In this document: piece by piece, positions 50,323 through 57,949 of the stretch
How the letters are laid out: every line of letters begins with the position of its first letter
Position numbering within the stretch: position 1 is the first letter of the stretch
DNA from: Candidatus Merdivicinus intestinigallinarum
GTDB lineage: Bacteria; Bacillota; Clostridia; Oscillospirales; Ruminococcaceae
Length of the DNA stretch: 64,000 nt
Assembly: GCA_018713335.1 (NCBI GenBank)
Contig: DVOW01000061.1
Location: 1-64,000 of the forward strand
Direction: 5' to 3'
Made by a program: the position numbers and the translations under genes
The notes under the pieces: model-generated
Told to the model about the DNA's origin: nothing
The model's input: only the letters and a program-made list of their open reading frames with translations
The model's database searches: none

Positions 50323-52197
50323 ATGCAGCCAGATATTTACTACAACGCCTGGGACTTGTCCTGCAAAACGCCTTTCGGCTCGGTCCGGGAGGGGGAGAGG
50401 ATTTGTCTGCGTTTTTTTGTGCGTTCCGGGAGAAAGCCCCAGAAGGTGAGTATCAAGCTCCGGCTGGACGGGCATTCGGAGGACCAGGAGCTCATCATGG
50501 CCCCGGCAGGCGTACAAAACGAGTTTACCATATATGAACGGGTATTTTCTGTCGCAAAAAAGGGGCTTTATTTTTACCGGTTTGAAATTTTGACAGAAGC
50601 CGGCATCCTTTTTGTGGGGCGGGACGAGGACGCCGTGGCGGTGATCCGGGATTTCCTGCCGGAATGGCAGCTTACGGTGTACGACCGGGACTTTTCCGTG
50701 CCGGAGGGCTTGGATACCGGCATCATGTACCAGATCTTTCCCGACCGGTTCCGCCGGACCCGGGAATGGGAGCCGGTGGACGTCCCCGGCAAGCGGAGCC
50801 TGCACCGCAACTGGTACGGGCGGCCCCTGTTTAAGGCGGACATCCCCGATTATCAGGCCAACGACTTTTTCGGCGGGGACTTGCGGGGGATCCGGGAAAA
50901 ACTGCCCTACCTGCGGGATCTGGGCGTGACGGTCCTTTATTTGAACCCTATTTTTGAGTCCGCCTCCAACCACCGGTACAACACCGGGGATTACAAGAAA
51001 ATCGATCCCTATCTGGGCTCCGAGGAGGATTTCAAGGCCCTTTGCCGGGATGCCAAGGAATACGGTATCCGGGTGATCTTGGACGGGGTGTTTTCCCACA
51101 CCGGTTCGGACAGCCGCTATTTCAACCGGGACGGCCATTACCCGGACCTGGGGGCCTGGCAGTCGGAGAAATCCCCTTATGCCTCCTGGTACCGGTTCCT
51201 GAATCCGGAACGGACGGAATACGACTGCTGGTGGGGGTTTTTGACTTTGCCCAACGTGAATGAAGAGGAGCCTTCCTTCATAGACTTTGTCTGCGGGGAG
51301 GACGGCGTTTTAAGCTACTGGATGAAGCGGGGCGCCTCCGGCTGGCGGCTGGATGTGGCCGACGAGCTGCCGGACGGCTTTTTGGATGAGGTCCGGCGGC
51401 GGGTCAAGCAGGAGAACCCGGACGCCTACCTTTTGGGGGAGGTCTGGGAGGACGCCTCCAATAAGGAAAGCTACGGCCAGCGGCGGCGTTACCTGCTGGG
51501 GGACCAGCTGGACAGCGTCATGAACTACCCCTGGCGGACGGCGGTGCTGGATTTTGTGGGGAAAGGGGACGCCTGGCTGTTCCGGCGGCGGATCCTGAGC
51601 CTTTTGGATCATTATCCCAAACCGGCCATCCAGGGGCTCATGAACCCCCTGTCCACCCATGACACTCCCCGCGCTCGGACTGTTTTTGGGGTGGAGCACC
51701 CGGTGGACCCCTTGGAGCAGGGGAATTACCGGCTGACCCCTGAGGAGCTGGAAAAGGGACGGCGGCGTCTGCGGCTGGCTTCTATGATCCAGTACACCCT
51801 TCCCGGGTTCCCCAGCCTGTATTACGGGGACGAGGCGGGGTTAGCGGGCTTTTCCGACCCCTGGAACCGCCGGTGCTACCCCTGGGGCCAGGAGGAGGAG
51901 CCGCTGCTCTGGTTCTTCCGGCAGTTAGGGGAGCTCCGCCGGGAGATGCCGGAGGCCATGTCCGCGCCTTTGCGGTTTGTTTTGTGCGAGGACGGCTTGG
52001 CCGCATATAAGCGGGGGAACCTGGTGACAGCCGTCAACTGCGGCTGGGAAACGGAGCACGCCTCGCTGCCCGAGGGCACGGAAATCCTTCTGGCGGAAGG
52101 AAGCGTCCGTTGGGAAGGGGAGCATCTGGTGCTGCCGCCTCAAAGCGGCGCGATCCTGCGGCTGTTGGGCCCAGGGGGAAAAGGGGATGACAATTGA
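50323..52197 (+). CDS. GH13 alpha-glucan hydrolase (neopullulanase/cyclomaltodextrinase-like)
   Basis: This 624-residue cytoplasmic enzyme has an N-terminal beta-sandwich (residues 1-115) and a GH13 barrel with all four conserved regions: D-G-V-F-S-H-T near 254, G-W-R-L-D-V-A near 340 with nucleophile D344, L-L-G-E-V-W near 370 with acid/base E373, and S-T-H-D-T-P. No secretion signal is present, so it should act on intracellular maltodextrin or glycogen. AAGGAGA precedes the ATG. It is divergent from the glg operon and overlaps the protease gene, pointing to a coordinated glucan role. Confidence 0.92.
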   Translation: MQPDIYYNAWDLSCKTPFGSVREGERICLRFFVRSGRKPQKVSIKLRLDGHSEDQELIMAPAGVQNEFTIYERVFSVAKKGLYFYRFEILTEAGILFVGRDEDAVAVIRDFLPEWQLTVYDRDFSVPEGLDTGIMYQIFPDRFRRTREWEPVDVPGKRSLHRNWYGRPLFKADIPDYQANDFFGGDLRGIREKLPYLRDLGVTVLYLNPIFESASNHRYNTGDYKKIDPYLGSEEDFKALCRDAKEYGIRVILDGVFSHTGSDSRYFNRDGHYPDLGAWQSEKSPYASWYRFLNPERTEYDCWWGFLTLPNVNEEEPSFIDFVCGEDGVLSYWMKRGASGWRLDVADELPDGFLDEVRRRVKQENPDAYLLGEVWEDASNKESYGQRRRYLLGDQLDSVMNYPWRTAVLDFVGKGDAWLFRRRILSLLDHYPKPAIQGLMNPLSTHDTPRARTVFGVEHPVDPLEQGNYRLTPEELEKGRRRLRLASMIQYTLPGFPSLYYGDEAGLAGFSDPWNRRCYPWGQEEEPLLWFFRQLGELRREMPEAMSAPLRFVLCEDGLAAYKRGNLVTAVNCGWETEHASLPEGTEILLAEGSVRWEGEHLVLPPQSGAILRLLGPGGKGDDN

Positions 52198-52988
52198 TGA
52201 AAAAAGCGCTGCCCATCCTGCGGGGACTGGGCGTTTATCTGGTATTTTTGCTGCTGCCTTACGGGCTTTTGCTGATGGTGCAGCTCTTTTGGCCCCAGGC
52301 GGCCGAAGCGGCCCTGTGGTTTTTGGGGAATTTTTCCAGCCTCATTACCGTCCTTTTGCTGCTGGCCCTGTATAAGCTGTCCGGCCGGGGCGTCCGGGAA
52401 TCGGTGGGCTGGAAGCCGGAGCAGGTGGGGAAAGGCGGGCACATGGCCGCTTTTGCCCTGGGAATCTGCGGCAATATGGCCGTCAGCGCGGTTTTGAACC
52501 TCCTTCCGGCCTCTTGGGTGGAAAGCTATGGAGAGCAGTCCTCTCAGGTGTTCGGCAGCTCCATGCTGATGAATTTTCTGACCGTGGCGGTGCTGGCCCC
52601 GGTCTGCGAGGAGATCCTGTTCCGGGGGCTGATCTTCCGTTCCTTCCGGGAAGCCATGCCCTTCGGCTGGGCGGGCGTTTTGTCGGCGCTGCTGTTCGGC
52701 GCGGCCCACGTCCACCCCTTGTGGGTCTGCTATGCCTTTGGGATGGGCTTTTGCTTTTCCCTGATGACGGAACGGAAGGGGAGCTTAAGCGCGGCTCTGG
52801 CGGCCCACGCCGGGTTCAACCTTTGGTCCTTTGCCGTGGTCCTTGTGCCGTACAGCCGGGTTCTCACCTGGATATTTTACGGCGGGGTTTTGCAGCTGGC
52901 CTTTTGGGGGATTGTGGGCCTTATTGGTGCGCTTTTTCTCTGGAGCCGCTATTTTTCCAAATGCAGCTGCGGGGACTGCCGCCCATAA
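52197..52988 (+). CDS. CPBP-family intramembrane metalloprotease
   Basis: This 263-residue membrane protein has about seven helices and the CPBP (CAAX protease and bacteriocin-processing) motifs E-E-I-L-F-R-G near residue 138, then G-A-A-H-V-H near 165 and H-A-G-F-N near 203. The start ATG shares a base with the GH13 stop. Function may be immunity or membrane-protein processing; the link to the neighbouring glycosidases is only positional. Confidence 0.9.
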   Translation: MKKALPILRGLGVYLVFLLLPYGLLLMVQLFWPQAAEAALWFLGNFSSLITVLLLLALYKLSGRGVRESVGWKPEQVGKGGHMAAFALGICGNMAVSAVLNLLPASWVESYGEQSSQVFGSSMLMNFLTVAVLAPVCEEILFRGLIFRSFREAMPFGWAGVLSALLFGAAHVHPLWVCYAFGMGFCFSLMTERKGSLSAALAAHAGFNLWSFAVVLVPYSRVLTWIFYGGVLQLAFWGIVGLIGALFLWSRYFSKCSCGDCRP

Positions 52989-53024
52989 CATGGGGGATTT
53001 TGATACGGAAAAGAGGCGGATGAG

Positions 53025-54050
53025 ATGGAAAATCCAATCAAGAACCGATTGCTGCCTGCGGTGAAAAAAGGCGGCTTTTACCGGGACGACCTGTTCATCT
53101 GGTGCGGAAGCGTCGTCAAAGGGGAGGACGGGCGGTTCCATATGTTTGCGTCCTGCTGGGAAAAGGAACTGGGCTTTGGGGCCAACTGGTTGTTCAGCAG
53201 CCGGGTGGTGCGGGCCGTAAGCGACACGCCGGAAGGCCCGTTCCGGCTGGAGGAAACGGTCCTGCCCCGGCGGGGACGCCAGTATTTTGACGGCATGAAC
53301 ACCCATAACCCCTATATCCGGTACTGGAACGGGAAATATTACCTCTACTATATGGGGACGACCTACGGATGCCCGGTTCCCACCCATATGGATCAGATTT
53401 CCTCGGAGCTTTTTACGGAAACCTGGAATAAAAAGCGCATTGGCTTGGCGGTTTCCGATTCGGTTTTCGGCCCCTGGGAGAGGAGGGACACCCCCTTGCT
53501 GGAACCCCGGGACTGCTCTTATTGGGACTGCACCGCCACCACCAACCCGGCTGTGGCCATTTTGGAGGACGGCCGCACCTATATGCTCTACAAATCCAGG
53601 AGTTACGCCAACGCCACCCTGCAAATCGGCGTGGCCATGGCGGAGCGCCCCGACGGGGAGTTCCGGCGGATTTCGGAGGAGCCGGTCCTGTCCTTTGACA
53701 ACCCGGATTTTCATTTGGAGGACCCGTATCTCTGGTATGAGGACGGGAAGTTCCGCCTGCTCATCAAGGACGATTTCAAAAACCAAAGCGGCGGCATCTG
53801 CGGCGAATGGGGCGCGGGGCTTTACGGCGAGAGCGACGACTGCATCCACTGGCAGTTTGCCGACGACCCCAAGGCCTACAGCCGGACCGTAACATGGGAC
53901 GACGGGAGCGTCACCATCCAGTGCAACCTGGAGCGCCCCTTTTTGCTGCTCCAGGACGGGAAGCCCACCCACCTTTACCTGGCCACCGGGGACGGGGACC
54001 GGCCCTATGGCTTTTCTCATACCTGGAATATGGTGATTCCCCTGAAATAG
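53025..54050 (+). CDS. Glycoside hydrolase family 43-like five-bladed propeller protein
   Basis: This 341-residue protein shows repeated propeller-blade signatures: D-G-R-F-H-M-F near residue 40, H-N-P-Y-I-R-Y-W-N-G-K-Y-Y-L-Y-Y near 94, A-I-L-E-D-G-R-T-Y-M-L near 178 and E-D-P-Y-L-W-Y-E-D-G-K-F near 233. Family 43 enzymes cleave arabinoside or xyloside links, and related families act on other sugars. No signal peptide. It follows the protease gene by 36 bases; the rhamnose mutarotase gene lies a little further on, on the opposite strand. Confidence 0.78.
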   Translation: MENPIKNRLLPAVKKGGFYRDDLFIWCGSVVKGEDGRFHMFASCWEKELGFGANWLFSSRVVRAVSDTPEGPFRLEETVLPRRGRQYFDGMNTHNPYIRYWNGKYYLYYMGTTYGCPVPTHMDQISSELFTETWNKKRIGLAVSDSVFGPWERRDTPLLEPRDCSYWDCTATTNPAVAILEDGRTYMLYKSRSYANATLQIGVAMAERPDGEFRRISEEPVLSFDNPDFHLEDPYLWYEDGKFRLLIKDDFKNQSGGICGEWGAGLYGESDDCIHWQFADDPKAYSRTVTWDDGSVTIQCNLERPFLLLQDGKPTHLYLATGDGDRPYGFSHTWNMVIPLK

Positions 54051-54100
54051 ACGCAAAAACGGCAGGCGGTTAGAAAAGCCCTCGAAAGGGGGCGTTGCCC

Positions 54101-54184
54101 GTGGATGAAGTGAGCGTGCTCTACTTAATCGTGATCCTTTATCTGATCAAAGAGATCATCCGAATCGGCAATAAAAAAAGATAA
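54101..54184 (+). CDS. Putative type I toxin: 27-residue hydrophobic peptide
   Basis: A GTG-started frame encodes a peptide with a charged N-terminus (V/M-D-E), a membrane-spanning core L-Y-L-I-V-I-L-Y-L-I and a basic tail ending N-K-K-R. GAAAGGGGG lies about 9 bases upstream. The shape matches small membrane toxins of Gram-positive type I systems (holin-like/TxpA-like). Directly after the stop is a hairpin shared with an antisense transcript from a consensus promoter. I cannot confirm family membership by search; the two-RNA architecture is the main support. Confidence 0.65.
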   Translation: MDEVSVLYLIVILYLIKEIIRIGNKKR

Positions 54185-54258
54185 CCGCCCCATCTCCCCA
54201 GATTAGCGGTTATCTTTGATCGAAAGTTTGAGGGCGAACCGTCTATCGGTTGCCTTGC
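54173..54258 (-). ncRNA. Putative antisense antitoxin RNA of the type I module
   Basis: Predicted from a TTGACA-17-TATAAT promoter (54265-54293) to a terminator formed by a 9-bp stem (54180-54188 with 54206-54214) followed on the minus strand by seven T residues (54179-54173). The roughly 86-base RNA has a 5' hairpin at 54233-54254 and is complementary to the last codons and 3' untranslated region of the peptide mRNA, as in TxpA/RatA-type pairs. It has no coding potential of note. Confidence 0.65.
54180..54214 (-). terminator. Terminator of the antisense RNA
   Basis: The stem GATAACCGC / GCGGTTATC is perfect and followed on the minus strand by T7. The same sequence on the plus strand has only TTT after it, so the toxin mRNA likely reads through. 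Confidence 0.8.
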
Positions 54259-54264
54259 ATCTTT

Positions 54265-54293
54265 ATTATAGCCAAATGGAAGCAAAATGTCAA
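54265..54293 (-). promoter_or_regulatory. Consensus promoter of the antisense RNA
   Basis: On the minus strand TTGACA (54288-54293) and TATAAT (54265-54270) both match consensus exactly with a 17-base spacer. It is the strongest promoter I found in the window and has no protein gene downstream, only the antisense RNA. Confidence 0.9.
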
Positions 54294-54325
54294 GCCGCCG
54301 GAGGCAGATCCGGCGGCCTTTTCTT
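54294..54325 (+). terminator. Terminator downstream of the toxin gene
   Basis: A perfect 9-bp stem (54294-54302 with 54309-54317) is followed by CTTTTCTTT. It would end the toxin mRNA just past the antisense promoter, so the mRNA spans the whole antisense gene. Confidence 0.78.
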
Positions 54326-54414
54326 TGTTTGTCCCAGAGAGGATCTCCAAACAATCTTCCGATGGATGGCGAACTTTGGTCAAAAGTCTGCCGTTTCTTT
54401 TTGGCGGGAAGCCG

Positions 54415-54732
54415 TTATTCCAGGAAAAACACCTGGGTCATTCTGGGCTGGGCGCCGGTTTCCGGGTCCATTTCCATGACCATGACGTCCTTCATGTATT
54501 CGTTCCATTTGTCCACGACGGGGCTTTGGGCCTGGACCTTGGCCGCGTGATCGCAGCCTTTTTCACATTCGTAGTAGCCGAACAGCTCGTTCCCCACATT
54601 CCAGATGGTGTAATTCCGGATGCCCGCCTCTTTCAGCACCGCCTTCAGTTCCGGCCAGATCTCATCGTGACGGCGGCGGTATTCAGAAAGCATCCCTTCT
54701 TTTACGATGGCTTTCCATGCGTAGCGTTCCAT
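54415..54732 (-). CDS. rhaM: L-rhamnose mutarotase
   Basis: This 105-residue dimeric alpha/beta-barrel protein interconverts L-rhamnose anomers. The family pattern Y-x-x-R-H-D-x-I-W-P-E-L near residues 18-29, N-Y-T-I-W near 40 and the C-terminal proline-rich M-x-x-V-F-x-L are present. GGAGGGG precedes the ATG. No other rhamnose genes are encoded in the window, though the GH43-like and GH2 genes suggest plant or host glycan use. Confidence 0.92.
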   Translation of the reverse strand: MERYAWKAIVKEGMLSEYRRRHDEIWPELKAVLKEAGIRNYTIWNVGNELFGYYECEKGCDHAAKVQAQSPVVDKWNEYMKDVMVMEMDPETGAQPRMTQVFFLE

Positions 54733-54798
54733 AGGATCCCCTCCATGTAAAATTTTTTCTTATTTTACAGCATTTTATTCGGAATTTCAAGGGGTATG

Positions 54799-54827
54799 TT
54801 TACATTTTGCGGAAAAACAGGTATACT
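54799..54827 (+). promoter_or_regulatory. Promoter of the methionine operon
   Basis: TTTACA at 54799-54804 and TATACT at 54822-54827 are 17 bases apart. The leader to the first ATG is about 60 bases and contains a possible closing stem (ACTAATC 54831-54837 with GATTAGT 54872-54878). I do not recognise a SAM riboswitch. Confidence 0.75.
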
Positions 54828-54891
54828 GGTACTAATCGAGTGGATGCCGCCGGTTTCCATGGGTACAGATTGATTAGTTAGGGGGAAACGC

Positions 54892-55566
54892 ATGAACATT
54901 GGAAAAGCCTGCCGGGCAGAAGCCCTGTCTTACCTGGGGTGCCGGGGAAATCCGCCGCCGGAGCTGGCGGTCCAGGTGGAATGGGGCCTTTCGGAGGTGC
55001 AGGAACTGCCGCCGCCCAAAATGCTCTGGCGGGGATTTCAGTTGGAACGGACAGGCGGCCTCCTCACCCTGGCCGGGACGACGCTGGCTTTGCCGGGAAA
55101 GGATTTGGAAAACCTCCTCCGGGACTGTAAAAAAGTCCTGCTGCTGGCGGCGACCATGGGCCGGGAGGCAGAAACTGCAATCCGCCGGGCGCAGGTGGGG
55201 GACGTGGGCAAAGGGCTTGTCCTGGACTGCTGCGTCAGCGCCGCTTTGGAAACCGCCTGCAATGAATGGCAAAGGCAGTCAGAACAGGATGCGGCGGCCC
55301 GGGGGGAGTACCTGACGGACCGGTTCAGCCCCGGTTACGGCGACCTGCCCCTTTCCCTGCAAAAGGAGTTTTTGGAAATATTGGACGCCCCCCGGAAAAT
55401 CGGCCTTTGCGCCACGCCGGACTTTCTGCTGACCCCCCGGAAATCGGTAACGGCCATTGTGGGGATCGCCCATACGCCTCAGCCCCGCCTTTTCAGCGGG
55501 TGCCGGGACTGCCCGCGCTACGAAGCCTGTCAATTACGGAAGGATGGAATCACCTGTGGAAAATAA
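54892..55566 (+). CDS. Stand-alone cobalamin-dependent methionine synthase activation-domain protein
   Basis: This 224-residue protein is the SAM-binding reactivation domain of MetH as a separate polypeptide. R-F-S-P-G-Y-G-D near residue 143 is the SAM-site motif, and A-A-T-M-G near 87 and the C-terminal S-G-C-R-D-C-P region fit the stand-alone version. It would reductively methylate the inactive cob(II)alamin form of the MetH encoded next. It overlaps the metH gene by up to 23 bases. Confidence 0.9.
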   Translation: MNIGKACRAEALSYLGCRGNPPPELAVQVEWGLSEVQELPPPKMLWRGFQLERTGGLLTLAGTTLALPGKDLENLLRDCKKVLLLAATMGREAETAIRRAQVGDVGKGLVLDCCVSAALETACNEWQRQSEQDAAARGEYLTDRFSPGYGDLPLSLQKEFLEILDAPRKIGLCATPDFLLTPRKSVTAIVGIAHTPQPRLFSGCRDCPRYEACQLRKDGITCGK

Positions 55567-57949
55567 ACTGCAAGCACTCTTAAAAAGCCGGAAATTCATT
55601 TATCTGGACGGCGGCATGGGGACCATGCTCCAGCAAAACGGCCTGAAGCTGGGGCAGCGCCCGGAACTTTTCGTGCTGGAGCACCCGGAAGCGGTGGCCA
55701 AGATCCACCGGCAGTATCTGGAAAGCGGCGCGGACGTCCTCTATACCTGCACCTTCGGGGCCAACGCCCACAAGCTTGCCGGAACCGGCGTTTCCCCGGC
55801 CGAAGTCATCAAAGCGGCGGTATCAGCCGCCCAGAAGGCGGCGGAGGAGTTTCCTGGCCCCAAGCCCTTGATCGCCCTGGACATAGGCCCCATCGGGGAG
55901 CTTTTGGAACCGGCGGGGACGCTGTCTTTTGGGGAAGCCTACAGCCTGTTCCGGGAAATGGCGGTGACCGGCGAAGAAGCGGGGGCGGATCTGGCGGTCT
56001 TTGAAACCATCGCGGATCTGGGGGAAATGCGGGCGGCAGTCCTGGCGGCAAAGGAGAATACCAGCCTGCCTATCTTAGCCACCATGACCTTTGAGGCGGA
56101 CGGCCGCACCTTTACCGGGTGCACGGCCGAGGCCGCCGCCCGGACCTTGGACGGCCTGGGCGCGGACGCCCTGGGCTTGAACTGCTCCCTGGGGCCTGGA
56201 GAGATCCTGCCCATTGCCCGGCGGATGGCAAAGTGTACTGCCAAACCTCTGGCCGTCAAGCCAAACGCCGGGCTTCCCGACCCCCAGGACAACTGCTACC
56301 ATCTTTCCCCGGCGGATTTCGCCGCCCAAATGCGGGAGTTTGCCCCCTTGGGCATCCGGCTGGCCGGGGGCTGCTGCGGCACCACTCCGGACTTTATCCG
56401 GGAGCTGAAAAAGGCACTGGAGCCTTTGCCCTGCCCCAGTGAACGGGAGATCCTCCCGGCGGCGGTCTGTTCGCCCTTGAAAACAGTGGAATTAGAGGGC
56501 GTGCACATCATCGGCGAGCGCATCAACCCCACCGGGAAAAAACGGTTCCAGCAGGCGCTTTTGGAGCAGGATTTGGACTACATCCTGGCTCAGGGGGTGG
56601 CCCAGGCCGACGCCGGGGCGGAAATTTTAGACGTCAACGTGGGGCATCCCGGCGTGGACGAACCGGCTTTGATGGAAAAGGTGGTGCGGGATCTGCAAGG
56701 GGTTCTGGAGCTGCCCTTGCAGATCGATTCCTCCGACCCGGCGGCCATCGAGGCGGGCCTGCGGGCCTTCCACGGGTCGGCCATTGTCAATTCCGTCAAC
56801 GGGGAGGAGGAAAACCTGCGGAAAATCCTGCCCTTGGTGAAAAAATACGGCGCCTTCGTGGTGGGCCTGACCTTAGACAGCCGGGGGATCCCCCAGACGG
56901 CGGAGGAACGGCTGGCCATTGCCCGGAAAATTTTGGAGGCGGCCCTGTCCTATGGCATCCCTAAGGAAAAGGTGCTCATTGACTGCCTGACCCTAACGGT
57001 ATCCGCCCAGCAGTCCCAGGCCGCCGAAACCTTGAAGGCGGTGCGGATGGTCCGGGAGGAATTGGGCTTAAAAACTGTGCTGGGGGTTTCCAACATCTCC
57101 TTCGGGCTGCCCAACCGGGAACTCTTAAACCACAGCTTTTTGACGGCGGCCATGGAAAATGGTCTGAACCTGCCCATTTTAAACCCCAATGTTTCCTCCA
57201 TGACGGCGGCGGTGGCGGCTTACAACGTCCTCCACGGCTTTGATAAGGATTCCGCCGCGTACATTGAACGGTTTTCCGCCTCGGAGCCGGAAAAGCAGGC
57301 CCCGGCGGTTTCCTCCGGCCATACCCTGGCGGAAGCGGTGAAAAAAGGCTTAAAAGAGGAGGCACGGCTGAAAACGGAGGAACTCCTCCGGGAAAAGGAG
57401 CCTTTTGACATTATCGACGGCATTTTGATCCCGGCGCTGGACGAAGTGGGGGCCGGGTTTGAAAAAGGGAAGCTTTTCCTGCCCCAGCTTATCAACGCCG
57501 CTACGGCTTCCCAGGAGGCTTTTGAGGTCATCCGCAGAAAATTGGCGGCGGAAGGGGCCGGGACCGTCAACAAGGGGAGCATCATCCTGGCCACGGTCAA
57601 AGGGGACATCCACGACATCGGCAAGAATATCGTCAAAGTACTGCTGCAAAATTACGGCTACCGGGTCATTGACCTGGGCCGGGACGTACCGCCGGAAACC
57701 GTTGTGGAAACCGCCGTCCGGGAAAACATCCGGCTGGTGGGCTTGAGCGCCCTGATGACCACCACCTTAAAGAGCATGGCCGAAACCATCCGGCTCCTGC
57801 GGGAATCGGGCCATCCCTGCAAGATCATGGTGGGCGGGGCGGTCCTTACGGAAAGCTACGCCATGGAAATGGGGGCGGACTACTACGCCAAGGACGCCAA
57901 GCGCTCCGCCGACATCGCCAAGGAAGTTTTTGGGGAGGGAGAAATTTAA
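55544..57949 (+). CDS. metH: Cobalamin-dependent methionine synthase lacking the activation domain
   Basis: This protein of about 800 residues has a homocysteine-binding domain (zinc ligands C in G-L-N-C and C-C in G-G-C-C-G-T-T, residues 1-300), a pterin-binding methyltetrahydrofolate domain (I-G-E-R-I-N-P-T-G near 325 to about 580) and a cobalamin domain with G-D-I-H-D-I-G-K-N near 685. The activation domain is missing from the C-terminus and supplied by the preceding gene. The start may be ATG 55544 or GTG 55556; the latter has better ribosome-site spacing. Confidence 0.93.
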   Translation: MESPVENKLQALLKSRKFIYLDGGMGTMLQQNGLKLGQRPELFVLEHPEAVAKIHRQYLESGADVLYTCTFGANAHKLAGTGVSPAEVIKAAVSAAQKAAEEFPGPKPLIALDIGPIGELLEPAGTLSFGEAYSLFREMAVTGEEAGADLAVFETIADLGEMRAAVLAAKENTSLPILATMTFEADGRTFTGCTAEAAARTLDGLGADALGLNCSLGPGEILPIARRMAKCTAKPLAVKPNAGLPDPQDNCYHLSPADFAAQMREFAPLGIRLAGGCCGTTPDFIRELKKALEPLPCPSEREILPAAVCSPLKTVELEGVHIIGERINPTGKKRFQQALLEQDLDYILAQGVAQADAGAEILDVNVGHPGVDEPALMEKVVRDLQGVLELPLQIDSSDPAAIEAGLRAFHGSAIVNSVNGEEENLRKILPLVKKYGAFVVGLTLDSRGIPQTAEERLAIARKILEAALSYGIPKEKVLIDCLTLTVSAQQSQAAETLKAVRMVREELGLKTVLGVSNISFGLPNRELLNHSFLTAAMENGLNLPILNPNVSSMTAAVAAYNVLHGFDKDSAAYIERFSASEPEKQAPAVSSGHTLAEAVKKGLKEEARLKTEELLREKEPFDIIDGILIPALDEVGAGFEKGKLFLPQLINAATASQEAFEVIRRKLAAEGAGTVNKGSIILATVKGDIHDIGKNIVKVLLQNYGYRVIDLGRDVPPETVVETAVRENIRLVGLSALMTTTLKSMAETIRLLRESGHPCKIMVGGAVLTESYAMEMGADYYAKDAKRSADIAKEVFGEGEI

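Noticed and set aside
54828-54891. A SAM riboswitch upstream of the methionine operon
   Set aside because: The leader is only about 60 bases and shows none of the SAM-I or SAM-II conserved features I know.
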